DNA of 64,000 bases from NCBI RefSeq assembly GCF_002113025.1, contig NZ_NEJH01000001.1, positions 1-64,000 of the forward strand, written 5' to 3'. Position numbers and translations under genes: made by a program. Position 1 is the stretch's first letter. Each line of letters begins with the position of its first letter. The notes under the pieces are model-generated. The model saw only the letters and a program-made list of their open reading frames with translations, made no database searches and had not been told where the DNA came from. Shown piece after piece: positions 27,314 through 35,896 of this stretch. The stretch comes from Pseudomonas sp. B28(2017). Its GTDB lineage: Bacteria; Pseudomonadota; Gammaproteobacteria; Pseudomonadales; Pseudomonadaceae.

Positions 27314-28758
27314 GTTTTCCGACTACCCTGGATGGCCTGTACATCAACGGCCAATGGTCGGCAGGCAATGAGCACCTGCGCGTCATCAACCCGGCGACCG
27401 AAGCCCTGTTGACCACAGTGAATGGCGGCGATGAGCGCGCTGTTGATCAAGCCGTGAGTGCGGCGACCCAGGCATTCGCCGGCTGGTCGAAAACCACGGG
27501 CGCCGAACGCGGTGCCATCCTGCGCAAAATTGCCGCAGGCGTGCAGGCCAATCGCGAAAAACTGATGCACTTGCAGTCGAGCAACAACGGCAAGCCGCAA
27601 TTCGAAGCCGCGATCGACGTCGATGACGTGATCGCCACGTTCGAGTATTACGCCGGTCTGGCCGAAGGCCTGGACGCGAAACAGGACAGTGCCATCGAGC
27701 TGCCGAGCGACGACTTCAGCGCTCGCCTGCGCCGTGAACCCTGCGGTGTGGTTGGCCTGATCGTGCCGTGGAACTTCCCGATGGTCACCACCGCGTGGAA
27801 ACTCGCCCCGGCCCTGGCCGCCGGTTGCTGCGTGGTGCTCAAGCCTTCGGAAGTGACGCCGCTGCCGGAACTGGAACTGGCGGCAATCATCGCGCAAGCC
27901 GGTATACCGGCGGGTGTCTTCAACCTGGTATGCGGCACCGGCCTGGCTGTTGGCGCTCCGCTGTCGGCAGACCCGCGCATCGCCAAGGTGTCGTTCACCG
28001 GCAGCAATGCGGTCGGCGTGCAGGTCATGCAACGTGCGGCGGAAACCGTCAAGGGCGTGAGCCTGGAACTGGGCGGCAAATCTTCGCTGCTGGTATTGGC
28101 CGATGCCGATATCGACCTGGCGGTGGAAGTGGCTTGCGGCGGTGGTTTCTTCAACGCCGGGCAAATGTGTTCCGCCACCAGCCGCGTGCTGGTCGCCGAT
28201 GAACTGGCCGATGAATTCCTGAGCCGCGTGAAGGCTCGTGCCGAAGCCATTCGCGTGGCCGACCCGTTCGATCCGAACGTGGAAATGGGCGCCCTGGTCA
28301 ATCAGGCGCAGTACCAGCGAGTGCTCGATCACATCGACCGCGGTTTGAGCGCCGGCGCCAGGCTGGTTTGCGGTGGCAACCGCCCGGCCGACCTGCCGCG
28401 CGGATATTTTTTGCAGCCGACAGTCTTCACCGACGTGCCCCTCGACAGTGCGCTGTGGAATGAAGAGATTTTCGGCCCGGTGATCTGCGTGCGCAGTTTC
28501 GCCTCTGAAGCCGAAGCGATTGCCCTGGCCAACGACAGCCAGTTTGGCTTGGTCGCCAGTGTGGTGACGCGCAATGCCGAGACCGCCGACCGCGTCGCCA
28601 ACGCTTTGCAGGCGGGGCTTGTGTGGATCAACGCGCCGCAGGTGATCTTCCCGCAGACCGCTTGGGGCGGCTACAAACAGAGCAGTATCGGCCGTGAATT
28701 GGGGCCGTGGGGCTTGCAGGCTTTCCAGGAAATCAAGCACGTGGTTCGGGCCGTCTGA
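27310..28758 (+). CDS. Aldehyde dehydrogenase
   Basis: A 482-residue NAD(P)-dependent aldehyde dehydrogenase of the betaine-aldehyde/gamma-aminobutyraldehyde type. Active-site N155 (PWNFP), E253 (LELGGKSS) and C287 (AGQMCSAT) are all present, with the C-terminal WGGYKQSSIGRELG anchoring loop. The ATG at 27310 overlaps the decarboxylase stop by four bases, indicating translational coupling, so it probably oxidises the aldehyde made by that enzyme, for example 4-guanidinobutyraldehyde to 4-guanidinobutyrate. This substrate is inferred from context. Confidence 0.88.
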   Translation: MSFPTTLDGLYINGQWSAGNEHLRVINPATEALLTTVNGGDERAVDQAVSAATQAFAGWSKTTGAERGAILRKIAAGVQANREKLMHLQSSNNGKPQFEAAIDVDDVIATFEYYAGLAEGLDAKQDSAIELPSDDFSARLRREPCGVVGLIVPWNFPMVTTAWKLAPALAAGCCVVLKPSEVTPLPELELAAIIAQAGIPAGVFNLVCGTGLAVGAPLSADPRIAKVSFTGSNAVGVQVMQRAAETVKGVSLELGGKSSLLVLADADIDLAVEVACGGGFFNAGQMCSATSRVLVADELADEFLSRVKARAEAIRVADPFDPNVEMGALVNQAQYQRVLDHIDRGLSAGARLVCGGNRPADLPRGYFLQPTVFTDVPLDSALWNEEIFGPVICVRSFASEAEAIALANDSQFGLVASVVTRNAETADRVANALQAGLVWINAPQVIFPQTAWGGYKQSSIGRELGPWGLQAFQEIKHVVRAV

Positions 28759-28775
28759 AAGCACGAAAAAGGTGA

Positions 28776-28802
28776 GCGCATGCCTCGCGTTGAGGCATGC
28801 GC
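28776..28802 (+). terminator. Hairpin after the aldehyde dehydrogenase gene
   Basis: GCGCATGCCTC (28776-28786), loop GCGTT, GAGGCATGCGC (28792-28802): a perfect 11-base stem 18 bases after the stop. There is no strong T-run, so it may reduce rather than block transcription into the ABC genes. The rest of the 217-base gap shows no clear feature; it may contain a second promoter. Confidence 0.55.
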
Positions 28803-28975
28803 TGACGTCATGGCTTCAATGAGTTTTTATCGATAGTCAGGTGTTTTACACGACCTCAGGATGAACTCGCTGGCTCAGCCAGGCCCCCGAAAACACAGGG
28901 GCTAAAGCTGATCCAGCTGCGCGGATGCAACAGTTTCGACCAGCCTCATACCTACAAAAACAAAGGGAGTCCGTA

Positions 28976-30079
28976 ATGGGCGAGCATGATCTGAACAGAC
29001 GTCAATTCATCAAGACCGTAGGCGTAGCCTCGGTTGCAGCAGCGGCCATGAGCATGCCGTTCATCAAGGCCAATGCCAGCGATACACGTTTTGCCGGCAA
29101 GACCCTGCGTTTGCTGACCTGGTCGGATGACACCGGCCTGGCTGCGTTGCGCAACATCGCCGCGACTTTCGAAGACAAGTACGGCTGCAAGGTCATCGCT
29201 GACCGCACCGGCAGTACCTCGGAAATGGTCGCCAAGCTCAAGGCCGGCGGTGATCGTCCGCAATACGACATCATCACCCTGGCAGGCGTCGGTGCCGAAG
29301 GTCTGGCCGCCGCCAACCTGCTGGAAAAACCCGATCTCAACCGCATTCCCAATCTCGTCGATGTACCGGAGAAGTACCGCACCGGCGCCAATGGCCACGG
29401 TATCGGTTACCTGCTGTGGTGCAACAGCCTGGTCTACAGCACCCGCACCCAGAAACAAGCGCCGGACAGCTACGCTTCCCTGTGGGACGCCGACCTGGCA
29501 CCGAACATCTTCCTGCCGCCGCCAAACTGGACCGAGGCCATGGACCTGATCATCATCGCCGCCAAACTGGCCGGTGGTGACGAGCACAACATCGAACCGG
29601 GCTTCAAGAAACTCGCCGAGCTGAAAGATCGTGTGGTGACCCTGGGTGAAAACCCGAACCAGATCGCCGAACTGTTCCGCACCGGTTCCCTGGACATGGG
29701 CGGTCTGTACGCACCCGCGTTCTTCCCGAAACAGATCCGCGATCCGAACTACGGCCTGGGCGCCACGTTTGGCATGAAGGAAGGTTTCTACACCGACCTG
29801 ATGCTGTCGGTGATGCCGAAGAACCGTCCGGGCGATACCGACATGGCCTACGCCTTCATCAACCACTCTCTGGACCCGCTGGTGCAGGGCAAGATGGCTG
29901 AAGACATCTATAACGGCCCGGTCAATGCCAAGGCGATCATCTCCGCCGAAGCCCGCAAGAGCCCGTACATCCTCACGCCGGAGCAGATTGCCGAGAAGGC
30001 GATCATGCACGACAACGCCTTCCTGGCGACTGTGCATGACCAGTGGATTCGTCGTTACACGGAAATCTTTTCTTCCTGA
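28976..30079 (+). CDS. ABC transporter substrate-binding protein, Tat signal
   Basis: A 367-residue periplasmic binding protein of the spermidine/putrescine (PotD/F) class. The N-terminus has a twin-arginine signal, NRRQFIK (R8, R9), a hydrophobic stretch and a cleavage site near ANA-S. The mature part begins with LRLLTWSDDTGL, the usual first strand of such proteins. Tat export implies folding in the cytoplasm, less common for this class. GGGAG lies 8 bases before the ATG at 28976. It is the receptor of the importer encoded by the next three genes. The ligand may be a polyamine or guanidino compound, from the class and the neighbouring catabolic enzymes. Confidence 0.85.
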   Translation: MGEHDLNRRQFIKTVGVASVAAAAMSMPFIKANASDTRFAGKTLRLLTWSDDTGLAALRNIAATFEDKYGCKVIADRTGSTSEMVAKLKAGGDRPQYDIITLAGVGAEGLAAANLLEKPDLNRIPNLVDVPEKYRTGANGHGIGYLLWCNSLVYSTRTQKQAPDSYASLWDADLAPNIFLPPPNWTEAMDLIIIAAKLAGGDEHNIEPGFKKLAELKDRVVTLGENPNQIAELFRTGSLDMGGLYAPAFFPKQIRDPNYGLGATFGMKEGFYTDLMLSVMPKNRPGDTDMAYAFINHSLDPLVQGKMAEDIYNGPVNAKAIISAEARKSPYILTPEQIAEKAIMHDNAFLATVHDQWIRRYTEIFSS

Positions 30080-30120
30080 TCGAGTGACGTACACAGGATC
30101 TTCAAACACTGAAGATCCCC

Positions 30121-30210
30121 TGTGGGAGCGAGCTTGCTCGCGATATCGGAGTGTCAGTCGACATCATTGGCGACTGACAAGCAGTCATCGCGAACATGCT
30201 CACTCCCACA
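30121..30210. repeat. REP doublet inside the ABC operon
   Basis: TGTGGGAGCGAGCTTGCTCG from 30121 and a diverged inverted copy (TCGCGAACATGCTCACTCCC) ending near 30210. It lies between the binding-protein gene and the first permease gene. The second arm carries two mismatches to the consensus. Confidence 0.8.
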
Positions 30211-30274
30211 AGGGGGCAAAGTGACCTTGAGTCTTGTGTTTGTCAGCTGCTTTCCATTGACGAGACCCTTTGCT

Positions 30275-31183
30275 ATGGAACACCAACCTCTGACCCATCC
30301 GGTGAGTGCCGCCCCCGTGCGCGCTGCTCAGGGTGTTTCGCCAACGACGCGCGCCTGGTTTTTCCTCTCGCCGTCGATGCTGTTTCTTGGCGTACTGATT
30401 GCCGCCAGCTTGCTGGTACTGCGCATGAGCGTGGGCACCAAGGGCGCGGAATGGTCCGGGTTCAGCCTGGCCAGTTACGCCCAGTTGCTGGAACCCTATT
30501 ACCTCAAATCGCTGGTGCTGACTCTGCGCCTGGCGCTGATCAGTGCGGTGATCGCAGTAATCCTGGCGATCCCGGTGGCCTACACCATGTCGCGCCTGAC
30601 CTCGCCGTTCGTGCGACGGATCTTCCTTGCGGCAGTGTTGCTGCCATTGCTGGTCAACCTGCTGCTGCAAAGTTACGGCTGGCTGGTGATCCTCGGTCCC
30701 GGCGGCATGCTCAACCAGACCCTGATGGGCCTGGGTCTGATCAAGCGCCCGATCATGCTGTTGTACAACCAGAACGGCGTGTTGATGGGCCTGGTGCAAA
30801 CCGCCTTCCCGCTGGCCGTGTTGCCGATTGCCAGCGCCATGCGCGGGGTCGCTCGCAGCTATGAAGAGGCCGCCGCCACCCTCGGCGCCAGTCGCTTGCA
30901 GGTATTCCGCCAAGTGGTATTGCCGATGAGTCTGCCGGGGATCATTACCGGTGCGACCCTGGTGTTCGCCTACAACGCCAGCAGTTTCGTGGTGCCATTG
31001 CTGCTCGGTGGCCGGCGCGTGCCGATGCTGGCGGTGATGGTGCATGACCAGATCGCCCCGCTGATGAACTGGCCCGCCGCATCGGCTGCCGGTGTGGTGC
31101 TGATCGTTACCACCCTGGCGATCATGACCCTGTCCGAATACATCACTGGCCGTCGACGCCGCATGCTGGAGGCTTCGCAATGA
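30275..31183 (+). CDS. ABC transporter permease (PotB-like)
   Basis: A 302-residue inner-membrane permease with about six TM helices and the EAA loop EEAAATLGASRLQVFRQVVLPMSLPG (about 199-224), which contacts the ATPase. It belongs to the polyamine-type pair. The ATG at 30275 was chosen for the short polar N-terminus; in-frame codons upstream run back through the REP element and are not coding. The Shine-Dalgarno is weak. Its stop overlaps the next start (ATGA). Confidence 0.84.
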   Translation: MEHQPLTHPVSAAPVRAAQGVSPTTRAWFFLSPSMLFLGVLIAASLLVLRMSVGTKGAEWSGFSLASYAQLLEPYYLKSLVLTLRLALISAVIAVILAIPVAYTMSRLTSPFVRRIFLAAVLLPLLVNLLLQSYGWLVILGPGGMLNQTLMGLGLIKRPIMLLYNQNGVLMGLVQTAFPLAVLPIASAMRGVARSYEEAAATLGASRLQVFRQVVLPMSLPGIITGATLVFAYNASSFVVPLLLGGRRVPMLAVMVHDQIAPLMNWPAASAAGVVLIVTTLAIMTLSEYITGRRRRMLEASQ

Positions 31184-32028
31184 GTACCCTGATCAAGAAG
31201 CGCCAGTCGCTGTTGCCGGGTGAAACCGGTAAGTTCGCCGGCATCCTCTCGGGTTTCATCCTGCTGTTGGCGGTGCTGCCGATCCTGACCATGATCGTGA
31301 TGTCGTTCAGCGGCGCGTCGAACCTCGACTTCCCGCCGAGCAGCTACAGCCTGCAATGGTACAAAGCCGCCTGGCACACCTTTGTGTCACCGGACGCCAG
31401 CGACGTCCTGAGCCTCGGCCAGGCGATGACCACCAGCCTGCTGGTGTCGTGCCTGACCATGATCTTCGCCACGCTGATCGCAGTGCCGGCGGCCTATGCG
31501 TTGACCCGTTGCGAGTTCCGTGGCAAGGCCGTGGCGCTGCAACTGATGTCGTTGCCACTGGTGTTCCCGATGGTGGTGTTGGGCCTGGCATTGCTGCTGG
31601 TGTTCGACAGCCTGCCGTTCCACATGACCACCTCGCGCCTGGTGATTGCCCACGTGATCCTCGCGTTGCCGTTCGTGGTGAAGAACTGCACGGCGGCGAT
31701 GCTCTCCATTGGCAGCGAAGTCGAGGAGGCCGCGCAGATGCTCGGCGCTTCACCGCTGCGGGCGATTGTCGATGTGGTGGTGCCGTTGATGAAGTCGGGG
31801 ATCCTGGCGGGCATGCTGCTGGCGTTCATCGTCTCGTTCAACGAGTTCACCGTGACCTACTTCCTCTACACCATCGATGTGATGACCGTGCCGATCTGGA
31901 TGTACAGCCGCACCGTGTCTTCGCTCGACCCAACCGTATTTTCGTTTGCCGTGCTGATCGTGCTGATCGACTTCGTCCTGATCTGGGCGCTGGAGAAGCT
32001 GGTTGGTGAAGGTGGCGTTTCGTTCTGA
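31180..32028 (+). CDS. ABC transporter permease (PotC-like)
   Basis: A 282-residue inner-membrane permease, second of the pair, with six predicted TM helices and the EAA loop EVEEAAQMLGASPLRAIVDVVVPL (about 177-200). The start overlaps the stop of the first permease by four bases, so the two are translationally coupled and expected to be made in equal amounts. The ATPase gene follows after 18 bases. Confidence 0.86.
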   Translation: MSTLIKKRQSLLPGETGKFAGILSGFILLLAVLPILTMIVMSFSGASNLDFPPSSYSLQWYKAAWHTFVSPDASDVLSLGQAMTTSLLVSCLTMIFATLIAVPAAYALTRCEFRGKAVALQLMSLPLVFPMVVLGLALLLVFDSLPFHMTTSRLVIAHVILALPFVVKNCTAAMLSIGSEVEEAAQMLGASPLRAIVDVVVPLMKSGILAGMLLAFIVSFNEFTVTYFLYTIDVMTVPIWMYSRTVSSLDPTVFSFAVLIVLIDFVLIWALEKLVGEGGVSF

Positions 32029-32046
32029 TTTCTTGAGGTGATTCTT

Positions 32047-33102
32047 ATGTCTGGTCTGATTCTGGAAAACGTCGAGAAACATTACGGCTCGGCCTGCGCG
32101 GTAACGGATGTGAACCTGCATTTGCCCGAGGGCAAACTGGTGTGTTTCCTCGGCCCTTCGGGCTGTGGCAAAACCACGTTGCTGCGCATGATTGCCGGCC
32201 TTGAAACCCTGACCGGCGGCGAGATCCGCCTGGACGGTGAAGACATCGGCAACACCCCGGCGCACCTGCGCAACTTCGGCATGGTGTTCCAGTCCCTGGC
32301 ACTGTTCCCGCACATGACCGTGGGCGAGAACATCGCCTATCCGCTGAAGCTGCGCGGGGTCAGCAAGGCCGATCAGCAGGCGCGGGTGGTGGAATTGCTG
32401 GAACTGATCCAGCTGCAACCGATGATCAATCGTCCGGTGGCCAAGCTCTCCGGCGGCCAGCGTCAGCGCGTGGCGATTGCCCGGGCGATTGCCTCGCACC
32501 CGAAGATCCTGCTGCTCGACGAACCGTTGTCGGCGCTGGACGCCAAGCTGCGCGAGTCGATGCAGGTGGAAATCCGTCAACTGCAACAACGCCTGAACAT
32601 CACCACCATCATGGTGACCCACGACCAGCGCGAGGCCATGACCATGGCCGATATCGTGGTGGTGCTGGGTGAACATCGGGTGCAGCAAGTGGGCACGCCG
32701 ATTGAAATCTACCGGCACCCGGCCAACGAGTTCGTCGCCGATTTCATCGGTTCGGGCAACATCTTCCCGGCCACGGCGCTGGGCAACGGCAAGGTCAGCC
32801 TGCCGGGTGGCGATGCGCTGCAAGTGCCGATCTGCAGCAGCATTGTGGTCGGTGAAAAAGTGAAGATGCTGATTCGTCCTGAAGACCTGCAACTGTCCGC
32901 CCCCCAGGCGACCGCGGGCAACCGCTTGCTGGGCAAGGTGACGTTCGTGCGCGATATCGGCGCGACCATCGAGACCACGGTGGAGTGTTCCGGGGTGTCG
33001 TTTACCGCGCTGAGTACGCCATGTCAGGGCTTTGGCCTGAGCATCGGGCATCCGGTGTCGGTGACGTTGCCGGCGGAGGCTTGCCGGGTACTCGGGGCCT
33101 GA
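32047..33102 (+). CDS. ABC transporter ATP-binding protein (PotA-like)
   Basis: A 351-residue ATPase of the spermidine/putrescine importer class. Walker A GPSGCGKT (36-43), signature LSGGQ (134-138), Walker B LLLDEP (155-160), H-loop in MVTHDQREA, and a TOBE domain in the C-terminal third. The ATG at 32047 follows GAGGTG; a GTG nine bases earlier is in frame. It powers the importer formed with the two permeases and the Tat-exported binding protein. Confidence 0.88.
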   Translation: MSGLILENVEKHYGSACAVTDVNLHLPEGKLVCFLGPSGCGKTTLLRMIAGLETLTGGEIRLDGEDIGNTPAHLRNFGMVFQSLALFPHMTVGENIAYPLKLRGVSKADQQARVVELLELIQLQPMINRPVAKLSGGQRQRVAIARAIASHPKILLLDEPLSALDAKLRESMQVEIRQLQQRLNITTIMVTHDQREAMTMADIVVVLGEHRVQQVGTPIEIYRHPANEFVADFIGSGNIFPATALGNGKVSLPGGDALQVPICSSIVVGEKVKMLIRPEDLQLSAPQATAGNRLLGKVTFVRDIGATIETTVECSGVSFTALSTPCQGFGLSIGHPVSVTLPAEACRVLGA

Positions 33103-33132
33103 TCAGGATTTGATGGTGGCCTTACTGGCCCT

Positions 33133-33199
33133 TTCGCGAGCAGGCTCGCTCCCACAATGGATTGATGAGACCACTGTGGGAGCGAGCCTGCTCGCGAAG
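33133..33199. repeat. REP doublet after the ABC operon
   Basis: TTCGCGAGCAGGCTCGCTCC then, after 18 bases, TGTGGGAGCGAGCCTGCTCG. It is in the opposite arrangement to most doublets here (tail to tail). It lies between convergent genes. Confidence 0.85.
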
Positions 33200-33227
33200 A
33201 GGCCGGTAAAGCCAACCCGAATCTCAG

Positions 33228-34157
33228 CTAAACACTCAACCGCAACCGCGCCAGATCCCGCAGCGGCGGCGCACCGAACAGCCGGCTGTATTCCCGGCTG
33301 AACTGCGAAGGGCTTTCATAGCCGACGCGATACCCCGCTGCCGAAGCCTCCAGCCCTTCGGCCAGCATCAGCCGCCGCGCCTCCTGCAGGCGAAGCTGCT
33401 TTTGATACTGCAACGGACTCATCGCCGTCATCGCCTTGAAACGGTGATGCAGCGTCGACACGCTCAGGTTCACTTCTTTCGCCAGATCATCAATGCGCAA
33501 CGGCTGCTCGAAATTGCCGTTGAGCCATTTGATCGCCTGGCTGATGCGATGGCTCTGGCTGTTGGCGATGGCGATTTCGTACAGCCGATGCCCCTGTTTA
33601 CTGCGCAACAGTCGATAGAGGATCTCCCGGCGAATCAGCGGCGCGAGCATGGCGATGTCTTTAGGCGTGTCCAGTAGCCGTGCCAGACGCAACACCGCAT
33701 CAAGCATGGCGGTGTCGAGCCGTTCGACATACAGCCCGCGCCCGGTCGGCCGGGTGGGCACGCCGAGGGGGCCGGCGTCGGCGATCAGTGCAGTGATTTC
33801 CGCCGGGTCGATGTCCAGGCGCAAGGCGAGGATCGGTTCCTCGGCCGAGACATCCACCACCCGTCCACTCAACGGCATCGAGACCGAGACCACCAGGTAG
33901 TTCAACGGGTCGTAGTTGAAGTACTCGTTGGCCAACTGAACTTCCTTGCGCCCCTGGGCCATGATGCACAGCGCCGGTTGCGCGAGCACCGGGGCAAACT
34001 CGTGGGACTGGCTGTGGCGGGACATGAACAGCGAGCCGATGGCTGTGGCATAACTGCCATCTTCGGCGGTGTTACGGCGAATGATCGCCGCCAGTTCCGC
34101 GCGCTGTTTTTCCATGTCGGTGTCCAGCGGGGCTTGAAAGTGATCGGGCGACGACAT
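33228..34157 (-). CDS. AraC-family regulator (AraC_N type I)
   Basis: A 309-residue AraC-type factor with the AraC_N effector domain (about 20-180, TAIGSLFMSRHSQSHEFAPVLAQPALCIMAQG) and two HTH units (about 215-300, RIDDLAKEVNLSVSTLHHRF and GYRVGYESPSQFSREYSRLFG). The ATG at 34157 has GAGG 9 bases upstream; a longer form of 25 residues is possible. No neighbour is an obvious target: the divergent gene is the monooxygenase-like protein. The inducer is unknown. Confidence 0.82.
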   Translation of the reverse strand: MSSPDHFQAPLDTDMEKQRAELAAIIRRNTAEDGSYATAIGSLFMSRHSQSHEFAPVLAQPALCIMAQGRKEVQLANEYFNYDPLNYLVVSVSMPLSGRVVDVSAEEPILALRLDIDPAEITALIADAGPLGVPTRPTGRGLYVERLDTAMLDAVLRLARLLDTPKDIAMLAPLIRREILYRLLRSKQGHRLYEIAIANSQSHRISQAIKWLNGNFEQPLRIDDLAKEVNLSVSTLHHRFKAMTAMSPLQYQKQLRLQEARRLMLAEGLEASAAGYRVGYESPSQFSREYSRLFGAPPLRDLARLRLSV

Positions 34158-34496
34158 GCGAGGCATCCTCGGCAAGGCATGGTGGGAATGGGGCAGAGCA
34201 TAAGTTTGTGCAAGTGACAGCGGTAGACACATCCTGCCGGATGCTTGCCTGATTCTGCCTGGGCTCGACCGGCGGTGTTAACGTTAGAGCCTTGCGCCGG
34301 AAAAACTTGCTTGAAACTCGTATGGCAGAACCGTGACAGGGTTTTACCGCTTGTTACAGGCTTCCCATGCAGTTTCGCAGGATTGTGCAACGCGCCGGCA
34401 GGAATCGACTAACGAGACCGGCGTCGCGGCCCTTAACCTTTGATCCTGTCGCAGCCCGTCCCCTGGCTGCCACGCGACTCCCCGGGAGGGTTGAAC
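34158..34496. other. 339-base divergent intergenic region
   Basis: Lies between the AraC-type gene (minus) and the small monooxygenase-like gene (plus), so it must hold both promoters. No convincing small gene, hairpin or operator was seen. Confidence 0.5.
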
Positions 34497-34850
34497 ATGT
34501 CCAAGCAGATCCCCGTCAGTCATATGGCCTTCGTTCGAGCGCGCGCCGGGCGCTCGATGGAACTCGGTGTACGCCTCAGTGCCCTGATCGAACCGTCCCG
34601 CGCAGCGCCGGGCTGCCTGAGTTTTGCCTTGCAGCATTCACAGTGCGATCCGGATTTGTGGCTGGTGTCCGGTTTCTGGAGCAATCAACAGGCCATGACG
34701 GCGTACTTCAGCACGCCGGCAATGGAGGTTTTTGCCGAGCTGGTACAGGACCTGGTGGTCAACAGCCTGGATTTCCATACCTTCAAGGATGTGTCGGTGG
34801 CGCAGGCTCTCGGTCAGTCCGCGGCGGCGGTACACAAACTGGCCGGTTGA
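34497..34850 (+). CDS. Antibiotic-biosynthesis-monooxygenase-like protein (ABM fold)
   Basis: A 117-residue protein with the dimeric ferredoxin-like ABM fold, as in quinol monooxygenases and heme-degrading relatives; residues such as FALQHSQCDPDLWLVSGFWSNQQAMTAYF fit this core. Its own reaction cannot be named. GGAGG 7 bases before the ATG at 34497 is a strong ribosome site. It is followed after 41 bases by a small gene on the same strand. Confidence 0.72.
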   Translation: MSKQIPVSHMAFVRARAGRSMELGVRLSALIEPSRAAPGCLSFALQHSQCDPDLWLVSGFWSNQQAMTAYFSTPAMEVFAELVQDLVVNSLDFHTFKDVSVAQALGQSAAAVHKLAG

Positions 34851-34891
34851 GGGTTTAATGACAGCATTCTCAACCAGCCAGGATTCGCAAT

Positions 34892-35122
34892 ATGGCACGT
34901 AAAGCCTTTGAACACTTCGAAGCTGTTTCCGCTGTAGTACCGGGCGAGGGTGGTTACCACGCTGCTATCGCCGTCAAGGCGCTGGGTGGTTCCGGCGCCC
35001 CGCGTTTTCACAAAGTGCTGGAAGGCCAAGTCTTCAAGACCGCCCATGAGGCCGATGATGCGGCCGCCAAAGAGCTGACCCGCCTCAAGGACGTCAAGGA
35101 AAACACCGACCTGCTCTGGTGA
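34892..35122 (+). CDS. Small conserved-looking protein, function unknown
   Basis: A 76-residue soluble protein, MARKAFEHFEAVSAVVPG..., with a mixed alpha-beta pattern and an Ala/Asp/Lys-rich C-terminal helix (HEADDAAAKELTRLKDVKENTD). AGGA lies upstream of the ATG. It does not match a family that I can name. It may be co-transcribed with the ABM-like gene. Its stop directly abuts the stop of the convergent flavin reductase gene. Confidence 0.65.
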   Translation: MARKAFEHFEAVSAVVPGEGGYHAAIAVKALGGSGAPRFHKVLEGQVFKTAHEADDAAAKELTRLKDVKENTDLLW

Positions 35123-35752
35123 TCACTTCACCGCCCCCGGGCGGTACATCTTGAACAACGCCTCAGGCCCCAGCTGGAAATAATCCGCTGGCCCGCCGCC
35201 GCGCAGAATCGGTTCTGCCGCGGCGGTGTCGTATATCCCATCCTTCAACAGCCATTTGGCGATATGCACGGCGACCACTTCGCCGAGGATCAGCCAGCTC
35301 GGCACCACATTGCCGTCTGCCCGTTGCAACTGGATTATCTGTGTGACCTTGCACTCGAACGACACCGGGCTTTCGGCCACTCGTGGCACCTGGATGACCT
35401 TCGAGGCAACGGCTGTCAATCCGGCCAGTTCGAATTCGTTGACCTCAGGCCCGACCATGGCGCAGCTCTGGTTCATCTGCTCGGCCAGCGGCCGCGTGGC
35501 CAGGTTCCAGGCGAACTCGCCGGTCTGTTCGATGTTGTTCAGGCTGTCTTTGCGCCCGACGCTGGAAAAACCGATGATCGGCGGAATGTAGTTGAAGGCG
35601 TTGAAGAAGCTGTAGGGCGCCAGGTTCAAGCGGCCCTCGGCATTCTGTGAAGAGATCCAGCCAATGGGGCGTGGGCCGACGATGGCGTTGAACGGATCGT
35701 GGGGCAGGCCGTGGCCGTTGGCCGGTTCGTAGAAGTGGATGTCGTCGGGCAT
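35123..35752 (-). CDS. Flavin reductase-like FMN-binding protein
   Basis: A 209-residue protein of the flavin reductase-like (FMN-binding split barrel) family. The flavin site is seen in RPIGWISSQNAEGRLNLAPYSFFNAFNYIPP (about 28-58) and the following FSSVGRKDSLNNIEQTGEFAWNLA. It probably reduces or carries FMN for a monooxygenase or acts as an oxidoreductase itself. The start at 35752 fits the family; in-frame codons further upstream are not family-like. It ends back to back with the small gene at 34892. Confidence 0.85.
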   Translation of the reverse strand: MPDDIHFYEPANGHGLPHDPFNAIVGPRPIGWISSQNAEGRLNLAPYSFFNAFNYIPPIIGFSSVGRKDSLNNIEQTGEFAWNLATRPLAEQMNQSCAMVGPEVNEFELAGLTAVASKVIQVPRVAESPVSFECKVTQIIQLQRADGNVVPSWLILGEVVAVHIAKWLLKDGIYDTAAAEPILRGGGPADYFQLGPEALFKMYRPGAVK

Positions 35753-35857
35753 GGAGTGAGTTCCAAGGGCGTTCGGGATGGCAAATAGTGCAGACCGTAT
35801 CGTGTAAATACCAGCTCGGGATTTTTGCTTGACTGCAAAAGATCGCAGAAACGACAA

Positions 35858-35877
35858 AGCCCGGCCAAAGCCGGGCT
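35858..35877 (-). terminator. Hairpin terminator after the small secreted protein
   Basis: AGCCCGGC, loop CAAA, GCCGGGCT, with a short T-rich tail (TTGTCG) on the minus strand. It lies 19 bases after the small gene's stop. Confidence 0.7.
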
Positions 35878-35896
35878 GTGGTGATGCGTTCAGGGA

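Noticed and set aside
27280..28764. A 494-codon open frame on the minus strand, opposite the aldehyde dehydrogenase gene
   Set aside because: The sense strand encodes an aldehyde dehydrogenase with all catalytic residues; the antisense product has no family character.
31750..33051. A 433-codon open frame on the minus strand, opposite the ABC ATPase gene
   Set aside because: The sense strand has Walker A, signature and Walker B motifs; the antisense frame has none.
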